DNA from: Planctomycetota bacterium
GTDB taxonomy: Bacteria; Planctomycetota; Phycisphaerae; UBA1845; UTPLA1
Assembly (NCBI GenBank): GCA_003576905.1
Contig: QEVG01000040.1
Span: 1-36,579 of the forward strand
Length of the DNA: 36,579 nucleotides
Reading direction: 5' to 3'
The position numbers and the translations under genes were made by a program. Below are positions 14,970 to 22,925 of the stretch, piece after piece; position 1 is the first letter of the stretch, and each line of letters starts with the position of its first letter. Under the pieces are notes generated by a model. That model made no database searches. It saw only the letters and a list, made by a program, of their open reading frames with translations, and was not told the DNA's origin.

Positions 14970-17900
14970 TTACTGACGCGTCACAAACGCCGCGCCGGAC
15001 TCGACCGTAAGGGTCAGCGTCTGGCTCGAGATGGCCGCGTTCGCGTTGGAGGCCTCGGTCGCCGTCGCCGTCACGCTCAGCGGAAACGTGCCGCTGCTGG
15101 AGCAGACGATCGCAAGTCCCGGCAGTTCTGTCGGCAGGAGAACCCACCGACCGCCGCCCTCGTCGATTCCCTCGGTCAGCACCGCATCGAGCGGCACGTT
15201 CTCGATCACGATGGAAAGCGTCTCCGAGCCGTCGGTGTCGACCAGAGCCGCCTGAATGTCGAGGGCGATTTGTTCGTCGGTGCCCCCCGCGGCATCCGTG
15301 ACGGCAAGCAACGGCGCATCGGCCACCGCCCTCACGTCGATCGTCGCCGACCCGCCGACCGTCGCGATCCCGTCCGACACGTCATAGGTAAACATCCCCG
15401 CCGCGCCGGAGGCATTCTCAACCGTGTCAAGCTGGAGCCCCGCCAGATCGCCCTCGGAGAGGACGTCATTCACGGCGACCGGCGTCCCCGTAGAAAGGGT
15501 CACAACGCCGATAGCCGGATCGGGCAGGCCCGTCACTTTTATCGTGAGCGCGTCGCCCGCATCCGGGTCCGTCGGCGCGGCGATGCCCAGCGAAAGGTCC
15601 TGCGCGTCCTCGTCCACTTCAAGCGACGACGGCTTGGCCGCGACCGGCGGGTCGTTCGAGCCGTTAATGGTCACGGTCACTGTCGCCGTGCTCGAAGCGC
15701 CCGATGCATCCTCGACCGTGTAGGTAAACGTGTCGGTCGAGCTTTCGCCGTCTCCCAGCCCCGCGAACAAATCCGCGAAGTCATACACCACGTCGGAGCC
15801 GACGATCGACACCGCCGCCCCGGCGTCGGAATTGGTCACCCCTACGACCGACAGCACGTCGCCGCCGTCCGGGTCCATGTCGTTTGAAAGCAGCTGCGCG
15901 ATGGACAGGATCAACGGCCCGGCATCCTTGAGCACGTCCGCCAGGTCGTCGCCCGCCAGCGGCGGATCGTTGAAGCCCGTGACAGTCACGGTCACGGTCG
16001 CGGTGGACATCGCGCCGGGGATGTCCTGAATCGTGTAAGTGAACGTGTCCGTGGTTGTCTCACCCTCGCCCAGTTCCTGAAACAGCTCGCCCGGATCGTA
16101 AACGATATCGCCCGCGACGATCTCCACGCCTGCGCCGGCGGCGGAGTCGGTCACGTTTGAAATCGTGAGCACGTCCCCGATATCCACATCCGAGTCGTTC
16201 GCCAGTATCTCCGCGGCCGGCAGCGTCACCGGCCCTCCGTCCTCCGTCGCGGCGCCATCGTCGTCGCCCGCCGTCGGCGGGTCATTTACTCCGCTCACCG
16301 TCATCGTCACCGTCGCCGTCGCCGTCGCGCCGGCAGTATCCTGCACGGTGTACGTGAATGTATCCGTCGCCTCGGCGCCCTGCGCGAGCTCCTGGAAGAG
16401 CCCCGTATGGTCGTACGTCACATCCGCCCCGGCGATCGACACGACCGCCCCGGCGGCAGAGTTGTTCACCTGCTGGAGCGACACCACGTCGCCCGCATCC
16501 GGATCGAAGTCGTTCGAGAGCAGATCGACAATCGGCAAGTTGACGACCGGCCCGTCCTCCACGGCCTGACCGCCGTCGTCGCGCGCGACGGGCGGCTGGT
16601 TCACGCCCGAGATCAACACGGTCACCGTCGCTGTCGCCGTCGCCCCGGCGAGGTCCTGCACGGTATATGTGAACATGTCGGTGGCGTTGGCCCCCTCGGG
16701 CAGGTCCTCAAACAGCCCGGTGTGATCGTACACAATGTCGCCACCCACGATATCAACGATCGCCCCGGCGTCGGAGTCGGTCGCGTTCACGATCGTCAGG
16801 ACGTCGCCGGCGTCGATGTCTGTGTCATTCGCGAGGAAAAGGCCCGCGGGGAATGTCACCGGGGCAACATCCTTCGAGACGCCCACCATGTCGTCCTCGG
16901 CGACCGGCGGATCGTTCACGCCGACGACCGTGACGGTGACGGTGGCCGTCGCCGTCGCTCCGGACGTGTCCGCCGCCGTGTACGTAAACGTGTCTGACGT
17001 GTTCGCGCCGTCGGCCAGTTCCTGGAACAGCCCGGCATGGTCGTAAATCACGTCCGTCCCGGCGATGGACACGACCGCTCCGCCGGCGGAATTCGTGACC
17101 GCGATGACGTTCAGGACATCGCCCGCGTCGGGGTCCGAGTCGTTCGCCAGCAGCGCGGAAATACCAAACGCCACCGCCGGGCCGTCCTCAATCGCCTCGC
17201 CCATGTCGTCGCCCGCCGTCGGCGGATCGTTCGCGCCCGAGACGGTCATCGTCACCGTCGCCGTCGCGGTCGCCCCGAGGATATCCGTCACCGTATAGGT
17301 GAAAGTGTCCGTGACGTTGCCGCCGCCGGGGATGTCCTGAAACAGCCCGGCCGCGTCGTAAATCACGTCGTCGCCCACCACCGTCACATTCGCTCCGGCC
17401 GCGGAATTCGAGACCCCCGCGAGGCTGAGCACATCGCCGACATCCACGTCGCTGTCGTTTGAGAGCAGCACGTGGATCGCCAATGCCACCGGCGGACCGT
17501 CTTCCTGTGCCGCCCCTTCGTCATCAACCGCCACCGGGGCGTCATTCACACCGGTGATGGTCATCGTGACCGTCGCGGTCGCCTCTTCGCCGGCCTGGTC
17601 GGATACGGTGTACGCAAAGGTATCCGTGGCGTTTCCGCCCTCCGGCAGTTCCTGGAACAGACCCGTGTGGTCGTACACAACGTTATCACCCACGAGCGTC
17701 ACGTCCGCGCCCGACGCCGATGTGCCTGCGCCCACGACGCTCAGAACATCGCCGGCGTCCGGGTCCGTATCGTTTTGCAGCAGCTCCGCAAACGCGATCT
17801 CGACGGGAGGACCGTCCTCGACCGCGCTGCCCGAATCGTCGTTCGCCGTCGGCGGGTCATTCTCCGGAAGCACGGTGATCGAGACCAGCGCCGAGGTGCA

Positions 17901-18881
17901 CTGCGATGGCACGCCGTTGTCGCAGACGCCGTAGCCGAACGAATCGCTCCCGTTGAAATCCGGGTCCGGCGTATACGTAACGATTCCGCTCGCCGTGTCC
18001 ACGACCGCGTTGCCGTTCGCCGGCGGCTGGAGGATTTCAAGCGTCCCCGGCACAAGCAGGCTGTCCGGAGCGCTGTCGTTCGCCAGGACCGCGATGGACA
18101 CCGCCGTATCTTCCGCGGTGGAGGCCGAGTCGTTCGCAGCGACCGGCGGACGCGGCGGAGTGGGCGAGGGGTCCGGGTCCCCGTCGTCGTCGCCGGCTGG
18201 AAGGGTCATGGCATTGACAATCGCCTCGACGATCACCGCGATTATCTGGAACAGAAGGTAGTAATAAATGCAGCCGGGGCAGAAATTGAACAGGAACGCC
18301 AGCAGGATGATCGTCGGATCCAGCTGCGCGGCGCCGTCCTTTGACCGGGCATCGAGCAGCGTGTCATTCATCAGGGCCGGGTCGGCCACGAATGCCGCCA
18401 GCTCCGGATTCGCCGCGGCGTAGGCTTCGGCCCCGCGCGCGCCGGGCGTGACCTCGCGGGCGGAGAGTATCTTGTCCGGCCGCCATTCGTCGCCGCGCGG
18501 TGACACAATGCGCGTCACCTGCTTCGTGGCAGGGTTGATGTCCATGGTGGACGTTCTTCCGCGGCGGACCGCCTGAAGCCCGGTCAGTTCAAGCCCGAAG
18601 GGACCGCCCGCAAAGCCGCCGGAAAGGCCGCGCGACGCGTCGTCATAAATCAGCCGAAAGCCGCCGGAGTCAGGATAGACTTCGAGAATCTTCGCGCCGG
18701 CGAACGAGGTGTCCGCGAGCAGTTGCGCAAGCGGATGGTCCGGGGTCAGGGCGACCTGTACGACCCGGCCCGATCCGAAACCGCCCGCGCCACAGCCGCT
18801 CCAGTAGTTCAGATTGAGAATCAGGGCCGCGCAGAACAGCGCCTTGAAGCGGTACGACCACCCGTGTCGAGTTTCGAGCAT
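14970..18881 (-). CDS. Giant exported protein with seven equal-length Ig/cadherin-like modules
   Basis: ATG 18881 is preceded by GGGGAGG and starts a 1303-aa product. The N-terminus is signal-like (FKALFCAALILNLNYWSGC) with Cys at about residue 30 in a near-lipobox context (WSGC). Residues about 35-185 form a domain I do not recognise. Residues about 188-226 are strongly hydrophobic (IILLAFLFNF, IYYYLLFQIIAVIVEAIV), enough for one or two membrane passes, and are followed by an Asp/Pro linker (DDDGDPDPSPTPPRPP). Residues about 246-340 are an Ig-like module. Residues 341-1075 are seven 105-residue modules, each with a PPxAxDD opening, a ND.D.D.GDVL core and a DTFTYTV..GA.ATATVT end, as in cadherin-like/VCBS adhesin repeats. 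Two further divergent modules end the protein. Likely surface adhesin or scaffold; ligand unknown. Confidence 0.9.
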   Translation of the reverse strand: MLETRHGWSYRFKALFCAALILNLNYWSGCGAGGFGSGRVVQVALTPDHPLAQLLADTSFAGAKILEVYPDSGGFRLIYDDASRGLSGGFAGGPFGLELTGLQAVRRGRTSTMDINPATKQVTRIVSPRGDEWRPDKILSAREVTPGARGAEAYAAANPELAAFVADPALMNDTLLDARSKDGAAQLDPTIILLAFLFNFCPGCIYYYLLFQIIAVIVEAIVNAMTLPAGDDDGDPDPSPTPPRPPVAANDSASTAEDTAVSIAVLANDSAPDSLLVPGTLEILQPPANGNAVVDTASGIVTYTPDPDFNGSDSFGYGVCDNGVPSQCTSALVSITVLPENDPPTANDDSGSAVEDGPPVEIAFAELLQNDTDPDAGDVLSVVGAGTSASGADVTLVGDNVVYDHTGLFQELPEGGNATDTFAYTVSDQAGEEATATVTMTITGVNDAPVAVDDEGAAQEDGPPVALAIHVLLSNDSDVDVGDVLSLAGVSNSAAGANVTVVGDDVIYDAAGLFQDIPGGGNVTDTFTYTVTDILGATATATVTMTVSGANDPPTAGDDMGEAIEDGPAVAFGISALLANDSDPDAGDVLNVIAVTNSAGGAVVSIAGTDVIYDHAGLFQELADGANTSDTFTYTAADTSGATATATVTVTVVGVNDPPVAEDDMVGVSKDVAPVTFPAGLFLANDTDIDAGDVLTIVNATDSDAGAIVDIVGGDIVYDHTGLFEDLPEGANATDMFTYTVQDLAGATATATVTVLISGVNQPPVARDDGGQAVEDGPVVNLPIVDLLSNDFDPDAGDVVSLQQVNNSAAGAVVSIAGADVTYDHTGLFQELAQGAEATDTFTYTVQDTAGATATATVTMTVSGVNDPPTAGDDDGAATEDGGPVTLPAAEILANDSDVDIGDVLTISNVTDSAAGAGVEIVAGDIVYDPGELFQELGEGETTTDTFTYTIQDIPGAMSTATVTVTVTGFNDPPLAGDDLADVLKDAGPLILSIAQLLSNDMDPDGGDVLSVVGVTNSDAGAAVSIVGSDVVYDFADLFAGLGDGESSTDTFTYTVEDASGASSTATVTVTINGSNDPPVAAKPSSLEVDEDAQDLSLGIAAPTDPDAGDALTIKVTGLPDPAIGVVTLSTGTPVAVNDVLSEGDLAGLQLDTVENASGAAGMFTYDVSDGIATVGGSATIDVRAVADAPLLAVTDAAGGTDEQIALDIQAALVDTDGSETLSIVIENVPLDAVLTEGIDEGGGRWVLLPTELPGLAIVCSSSGTFPLSVTATATEASNANAAISSQTLTLTVESGAAFVTRQ
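15657..17861 (-). repeat. Seven tandem 315-bp coding modules without indels
   Basis: The same landmark (GGCGG followed by an aligned TCATT/TCGTT-type segment on the plus strand) occurs at 15646, 15961, 16276, 16591, 16906, 17221, 17536 and 17851, a spacing of exactly 315 bp each time. The modules therefore run 17861-17547, 17546-17232, 17231-16917, 16916-16602, 16601-16287, 16286-15972 and 15971-15657 on the minus strand. DNA identity between modules is only moderate by eye, so the constant length points to structural constraint and not to very recent copying. Confidence 0.92.
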
Positions 18882-19008
18882 GATGCGATCCTCCCCGAAA
18901 GTCGCATGCGGTCGGAAAATGCGATGCGGCAGGTCCAAAGTACGTCGCGCGGCCCCTGGCATGATCAAAGCGGGGCGCTGCAGAATCCCTCCCGGCGCGA
19001 TGCGCGTC

Positions 19009-19038
19009 AGTGTAAGGGATTCACCGAGGGGGAGTCAA
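19009..19038 (-). promoter_or_regulatory. Sigma70-type promoter of the 1303-aa protein gene
   Basis: On the minus strand TTGACT (complement of 19033-19038) and TACACT (complement of 19009-19014) are 18 bp apart. Initiation near 19002 would leave a leader of about 120 nt. It lies in the 271-bp gap 18882-19152, which shows no other feature, and suggests the 1303-aa gene has its own promoter separate from the upstream giant gene. Confidence 0.5.
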
Positions 19039-19152
19039 GAAAATGCCGCGAATTTGGGATATTCGGCGGGAGAGAATCGCCAACCGGCGCCGCCTGCAAA
19101 TGCCGTCCGCGCGGCCGCCCGCGCGCTGGATAATGCCATACGTACGGCACCA

Positions 19153-22100
19153 TCAGCCGCCCGAAGCCCGGTTTCGAACTTCCGACCACTGGATGATCCG
19201 TACGCCCGGCTTCTCCTCCACCGTGATCATCTGCGGGATGACCCGGCCGCCGATCGCCGTCGAGACCGCGCCGGGCGTCACGCTCTTCTTTATCGTGCCG
19301 CCCGCGAAATACGTCCGGAGTTCGTACGTCGCCGCCGGATCGACGCCGCCGAAATGCAGCCAGAGTGGCTCGATGCCTCCGCCCCGTGCGCCGCCCACGT
19401 CCCGCCGGGCCAGGAGCTGCGTCCCGTCGGCGCTCCAAAGCTCCACGCGCGTCCCCACGGCTGCCTTGTTCGTCTTGCCCGCCCCGGCGCCCACGACGCG
19501 CACCTTCAGATAGTTCATATTGTCGGTTCGATTCTCCAGAAGCACCGTGGACTGGTTCAGCCGCGCAACGGCAATGTCCAGGTCCCCGTCGTTGTCGAAA
19601 TCTACAAACGTCGCGTCGAGGCAGTCGCCGGTTACCCCCGCCCCCTCATCCGCATGCGAAAACGATCCGTCCCCGTTGTTGCGATAGAGAATCGTCCGCC
19701 CGGTGCGCGTCGCAACCAGCAGATCCAGGTCGCCGTCGTTATCGTAATCTCCCCACGCGCAGCTCCGCCGACCCGAACGATCGGTGATTCCCGCCGCGAT
19801 CGCGGCATTTGTGAAGTTCCCTGACGCGGGCACGGAGGACCAGGTAACCTCGTTCTTCCAGAAATAGCCGCTCTGGAGCGCATCGTACCGGGCAACGTAG
19901 AGATCCAGGTCTCCGTCGTTGTCGTAATCCCCCAGCGCCGCGCCGCACTTGTTGGCCGCGTTTACCGAAATGGCGATGCCATGATTGTTGCGCGCGTAGG
20001 TCCCATCGCCGTTGGACAAGAAGAGCTTCCCGGCGCCATGGAGATAAAAGAAATCCACCAGCCCGTCGTTGTTCACATCGCCCGAGGCGCAGGTCAGCCC
20101 GTCGCCGGAATCGCCGGCGTCATTCAGCCCGTAGCTCGATGCATTTGTGGCCGTCAGCGACGCCGACGCGCTCCCGCCGTGATGCCCGATCCAGTTCCCG
20201 TTTTCAGAGAACATGACGATGTCCGCCCATCCGTCGCCGTTGACGTCTGTGGCCACCGAGTTTTCGTTTCCGCTCGATTCCGTGAAACCGGGGCCGCCGC
20301 CCTCCGAGAGGCCGCCGCCGTTGTTGAGGAACAGCTTCTCAAGCCACGACTGGTTATGCGCCGGGACCCAGAAATCCAGGTCGCCGTCGTGATCGAAGTC
20401 GAAGATCGCTCCCTGCCCGTACAGCTTGCCGCTGCCCGTCTTCGACCATGACAATTCCGCGCCGGCGTCCGTGTTGGAAACGACGCCTCCTTGCGTGGAG
20501 GCGCCGGTGGTCACGCAGTCGAGATCGCCGTCATTGTCCACGTCGGCCCAGTGCAGACCCGCGAGATATTCGTCCGAGGTCGCGCCCGTAAACGACAGCT
20601 TCTTCAATGCAGTCACCTCGTGGAACCGCGCGACATCCACCCGGACGTTGTCGATCCCCCACGATTCTTCCTCGATCTCTCCCGTAGGGTTTCCGTCAAA
20701 CGTGACATGGGTGACGGTGTTTGTCGCCCTGAAGCTCACGGAGACGCGCCGGTATGCTCCCTCTTCGTGCCCGGAGTCCCATCCGTAATGCCCCTGCTGA
20801 TCGGGCGGAAACGCATAGGACGACGTTTCGTCCGCCCGCTGCGTGAAGGTCTCGTGAAAATGGGCCACGTCGTCAACCAGGACCTCGAAAGAGTCCGGGC
20901 CGTCCTCGGTGCTTTCGCCGCTCCAGCCGTCAATGACGTACAGATCGAAGACAATCTCATAAGACTCGCCGGCCGTCGTGTGAAGGGCAAGCTTGATCCG
21001 GTCCGTCCCCGCGAACCGCCCGGCAAACTTCGTCAGGTCGCCGTTCGACGTGATTGTCGCCGACGACCACTCCGCGCCCACCGCCGATTCAAAATCCGTG
21101 GCGTATGGAATGTCCGCCGGAACGAGCGGCGCGGTGGCGGGCACACACACCATGAACGACTGCGTCTGCTGGCCGCCTTCAATCGTGCCGCTCAGCTCGG
21201 TGTGGCTGCTCAGCGCCGTCCCGCTCCACCGCCGCGCGTTCAGGTCGTTCCCGTCGTCGAAGTCGGCCTGAAAAATCTCGCCCGTGCTCGTGCCCGTCAC
21301 CAGGGCCACGACCGGGGCCTTGTTGCCGGCGTTGGACGCCGACGACTCCGACGACCACGATGACCCGTTCCACGTGCGGTAGCGCAGCGTGTTCGAGTCT
21401 TTTTGCCCGTACATGAGCAGGGCCGCGGTCCCCCCTGCTTCATAGGCGAGGTCCACCTGGCGCCGGTCGTTCCAATGCACGTTGACCGTAGGCTCCAGGT
21501 GCGAGCCCCACGCGCTTCCATTCCAGGCGGCGACGTTGACATCGGATTGATCATCGAGGCTGGCGCACAGGACCTCGTTCGACACCGGGTCGGACGCCAT
21601 GCGTACCCAACGGATCGTCGCCCCGGTGTCGAAGCCGGACGCCTCGCCCGACCATCCCGAGCCATCCCAGACCCGGTACCGGAGCCGCGTGTTTCCGTTC
21701 TCGCCGTAGGCGGCGATGAAGCGCCCGCTGATCGACTCGGCCGCCCCCGCAAAGCACTCGTAGCTGCTGGCGCTCACGCTGCTCTCCAGCGTGCTCACCG
21801 ATCCCCACGCCGTTCCGTTCCAGATGCACGCATACAGGTTGCCGCTGGAGTTCTGCGCGAGTAGCAGGATGTTGTTGTTGATGGGACTCGGGACCAGTCG
21901 CACCCACGAGGCCGTGTTGTTCGCGGGAAGCGTCAAAAGGCTCTCCGACGATACGCTCCCGCCTGAAAAAGTGCGATAGCCGATCTTGGTCGCCGCGGCG
22001 TTCCAGTAGCCGATCACGAGATCGCCCGAAATGGACTCATAGGCCGCGTCCATCGACCGCATCCACGACTCCGCCGTATCCGAACAGACTTCCGTCACCC

Positions 22101-22401
22101 CGCCCCACGTTGTGCCGTTGAAGATTGCGACATTGGCATCGTTGTTCTGATCGAGCGTGACGCAAGCCGTTTCGTTCCGCGTCGGGCAGTTCCGCGCCAC
22201 CACCCAGTTCGTGAATCCGCCCACCGATGGAAGGTTCGCCGGGCTGCCCCACGCCGTTCCGCTCCAGATGCGGTACGCCGGCGTGTTGCTGTCGTTCGGA
22301 GCGTATATGAGCATCGTGGGCGACGACGAGTCCGCTCCCACGCGCGCCGCCGCGGCAAGGAAAACGATCGCACACAGCAGTCTTTCGTTGAACGCACGCA
22401 T
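19153..22401 (-). CDS. Giant secreted FG-GAP/VCBS protein with ASPIC/UnbV C-terminus
   Basis: ATG 22401 starts a signal peptide (RLLCAIVFLAAAARVGA); the product is 1082 aa. The open frame extends to 22473 but the extra residues precede the signal. Residues about 25-420 hold repeated W(N/S/D)G(T/S)xW units (WSGTAWGSP, FNGTTWGG, WNGTAWGS, WDGSGWSGE, WNGSAWGS, WNGSSWSSE), probably a beta-propeller. Residues about 430-600 look like a beta-sandwich (DFESAVGAEWSS onward). Residues about 615-940 carry Ca-binding FG-GAP/VCBS loops (DVDNDGDLD, DFDHDGDLD, DVNGDGWAD, DVNNDGLVD, DYDNDGDLD twice, DFDNDGDLD). Residues about 960-1040 match the ASPIC/UnbV type (NYLKVRVVG ... GTRVELW ... LWLHFGG). It is expected outside the cell; the substrate or partner is unknown. 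It precedes the other giant gene on the same strand. Confidence 0.9.
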   Translation of the reverse strand: MRAFNERLLCAIVFLAAAARVGADSSSPTMLIYAPNDSNTPAYRIWSGTAWGSPANLPSVGGFTNWVVARNCPTRNETACVTLDQNNDANVAIFNGTTWGGVTEVCSDTAESWMRSMDAAYESISGDLVIGYWNAAATKIGYRTFSGGSVSSESLLTLPANNTASWVRLVPSPINNNILLLAQNSSGNLYACIWNGTAWGSVSTLESSVSASSYECFAGAAESISGRFIAAYGENGNTRLRYRVWDGSGWSGEASGFDTGATIRWVRMASDPVSNEVLCASLDDQSDVNVAAWNGSAWGSHLEPTVNVHWNDRRQVDLAYEAGGTAALLMYGQKDSNTLRYRTWNGSSWSSESSASNAGNKAPVVALVTGTSTGEIFQADFDDGNDLNARRWSGTALSSHTELSGTIEGGQQTQSFMVCVPATAPLVPADIPYATDFESAVGAEWSSATITSNGDLTKFAGRFAGTDRIKLALHTTAGESYEIVFDLYVIDGWSGESTEDGPDSFEVLVDDVAHFHETFTQRADETSSYAFPPDQQGHYGWDSGHEEGAYRRVSVSFRATNTVTHVTFDGNPTGEIEEESWGIDNVRVDVARFHEVTALKKLSFTGATSDEYLAGLHWADVDNDGDLDCVTTGASTQGGVVSNTDAGAELSWSKTGSGKLYGQGAIFDFDHDGDLDFWVPAHNQSWLEKLFLNNGGGLSEGGGPGFTESSGNENSVATDVNGDGWADIVMFSENGNWIGHHGGSASASLTATNASSYGLNDAGDSGDGLTCASGDVNNDGLVDFFYLHGAGKLFLSNGDGTYARNNHGIAISVNAANKCGAALGDYDNDGDLDLYVARYDALQSGYFWKNEVTWSSVPASGNFTNAAIAAGITDRSGRRSCAWGDYDNDGDLDLLVATRTGRTILYRNNGDGSFSHADEGAGVTGDCLDATFVDFDNDGDLDIAVARLNQSTVLLENRTDNMNYLKVRVVGAGAGKTNKAAVGTRVELWSADGTQLLARRDVGGARGGGIEPLWLHFGGVDPAATYELRTYFAGGTIKKSVTPGAVSTAIGGRVIPQMITVEEKPGVRIIQWSEVRNRASGG

Positions 22402-22652
22402 CAGAAAACCCCCATCCCCAGTCGACGCACGCCTGCCGCGTGCATGGTCCGTCCGCGCGGCCGCGCGGATCATCCCCTTTCTTCATCGACTCACGGGCAC
22501 GCCGGATGAGTTCTCCCAAGTCCATCCCCGCCGCGTACACCGTGACCTCTCACGCACACGGCGCGCGAGCGAACGACCGACGCGTACACGGCCCCTCAAG
22601 CCCGAAAAAACCCCCCTCCACTGGCCGAAAACCGCCCTGCGGCGAAATATGT

Positions 22653-22682
22653 TTGACAGGCCAGCCCCCCGTCCGATACCCT
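22653..22682 (+). promoter_or_regulatory. fusA: Sigma70-type promoter upstream of EF-G
   Basis: A perfect TTGACA (22653-22658) and TACCCT (22677-22682) are 18 bp apart. Initiation near 22690 would give a leader of about 235 nt to the EF-G start. It lies in the 524-bp non-coding stretch 22402-22925 between the FG-GAP gene (reading away) and EF-G. Confidence 0.6.
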
Positions 22683-22786
22683 GTGGGGCTCGGCGTGATT
22701 CCTCCGGGTCTCGTTGCCCGACCGTCTCCTTCCCCTGCCGAATAGTGTGGGAAGCCAGTCGCCGATCCGCCCCGCGCGGACCGGTG

Positions 22787-22866
22787 GGATGCAGTCCCTG
22801 CATCCGGGCGCGCAGCCGCTGTTGAGGAATCGCCCGGAAGATTACGGCATGTCACGGACGACATGC
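22787..22866 (+). other. Two hairpins in the EF-G leader
   Basis: GGATGCAG-TCC-CTGCATCC (22787-22805) is a perfect 8-bp stem with a 3-nt loop. GCATGTC-ACGGAC-GACATGC (22847-22866) is a perfect 7-bp stem with a 6-nt loop. Both would be transcribed from the promoter at 22653-22682. The second hides an upstream in-frame ATG (22863). They could be regulatory, but neither matches a riboswitch or ribosomal-protein leader that I recognise. Confidence 0.6.
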
Positions 22867-22925
22867 GGAGATGTGCACCCATGAGTATGATGACAAAAGT
22901 CAAAGCGAAGCTCGAAGGTGATCAG

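Noticed and set aside
15657-17861. CRISPR or mobile tandem repeat
   Set aside because: The 315-bp period is a multiple of three, stays in frame and encodes a recognisable adhesin-type module.
14967-18344. Long plus-strand open frames opposite the 1303-aa protein gene
   Set aside because: They are Arg/His-rich shadows produced by the GC-rich repeat on the other strand, without ribosome sites.
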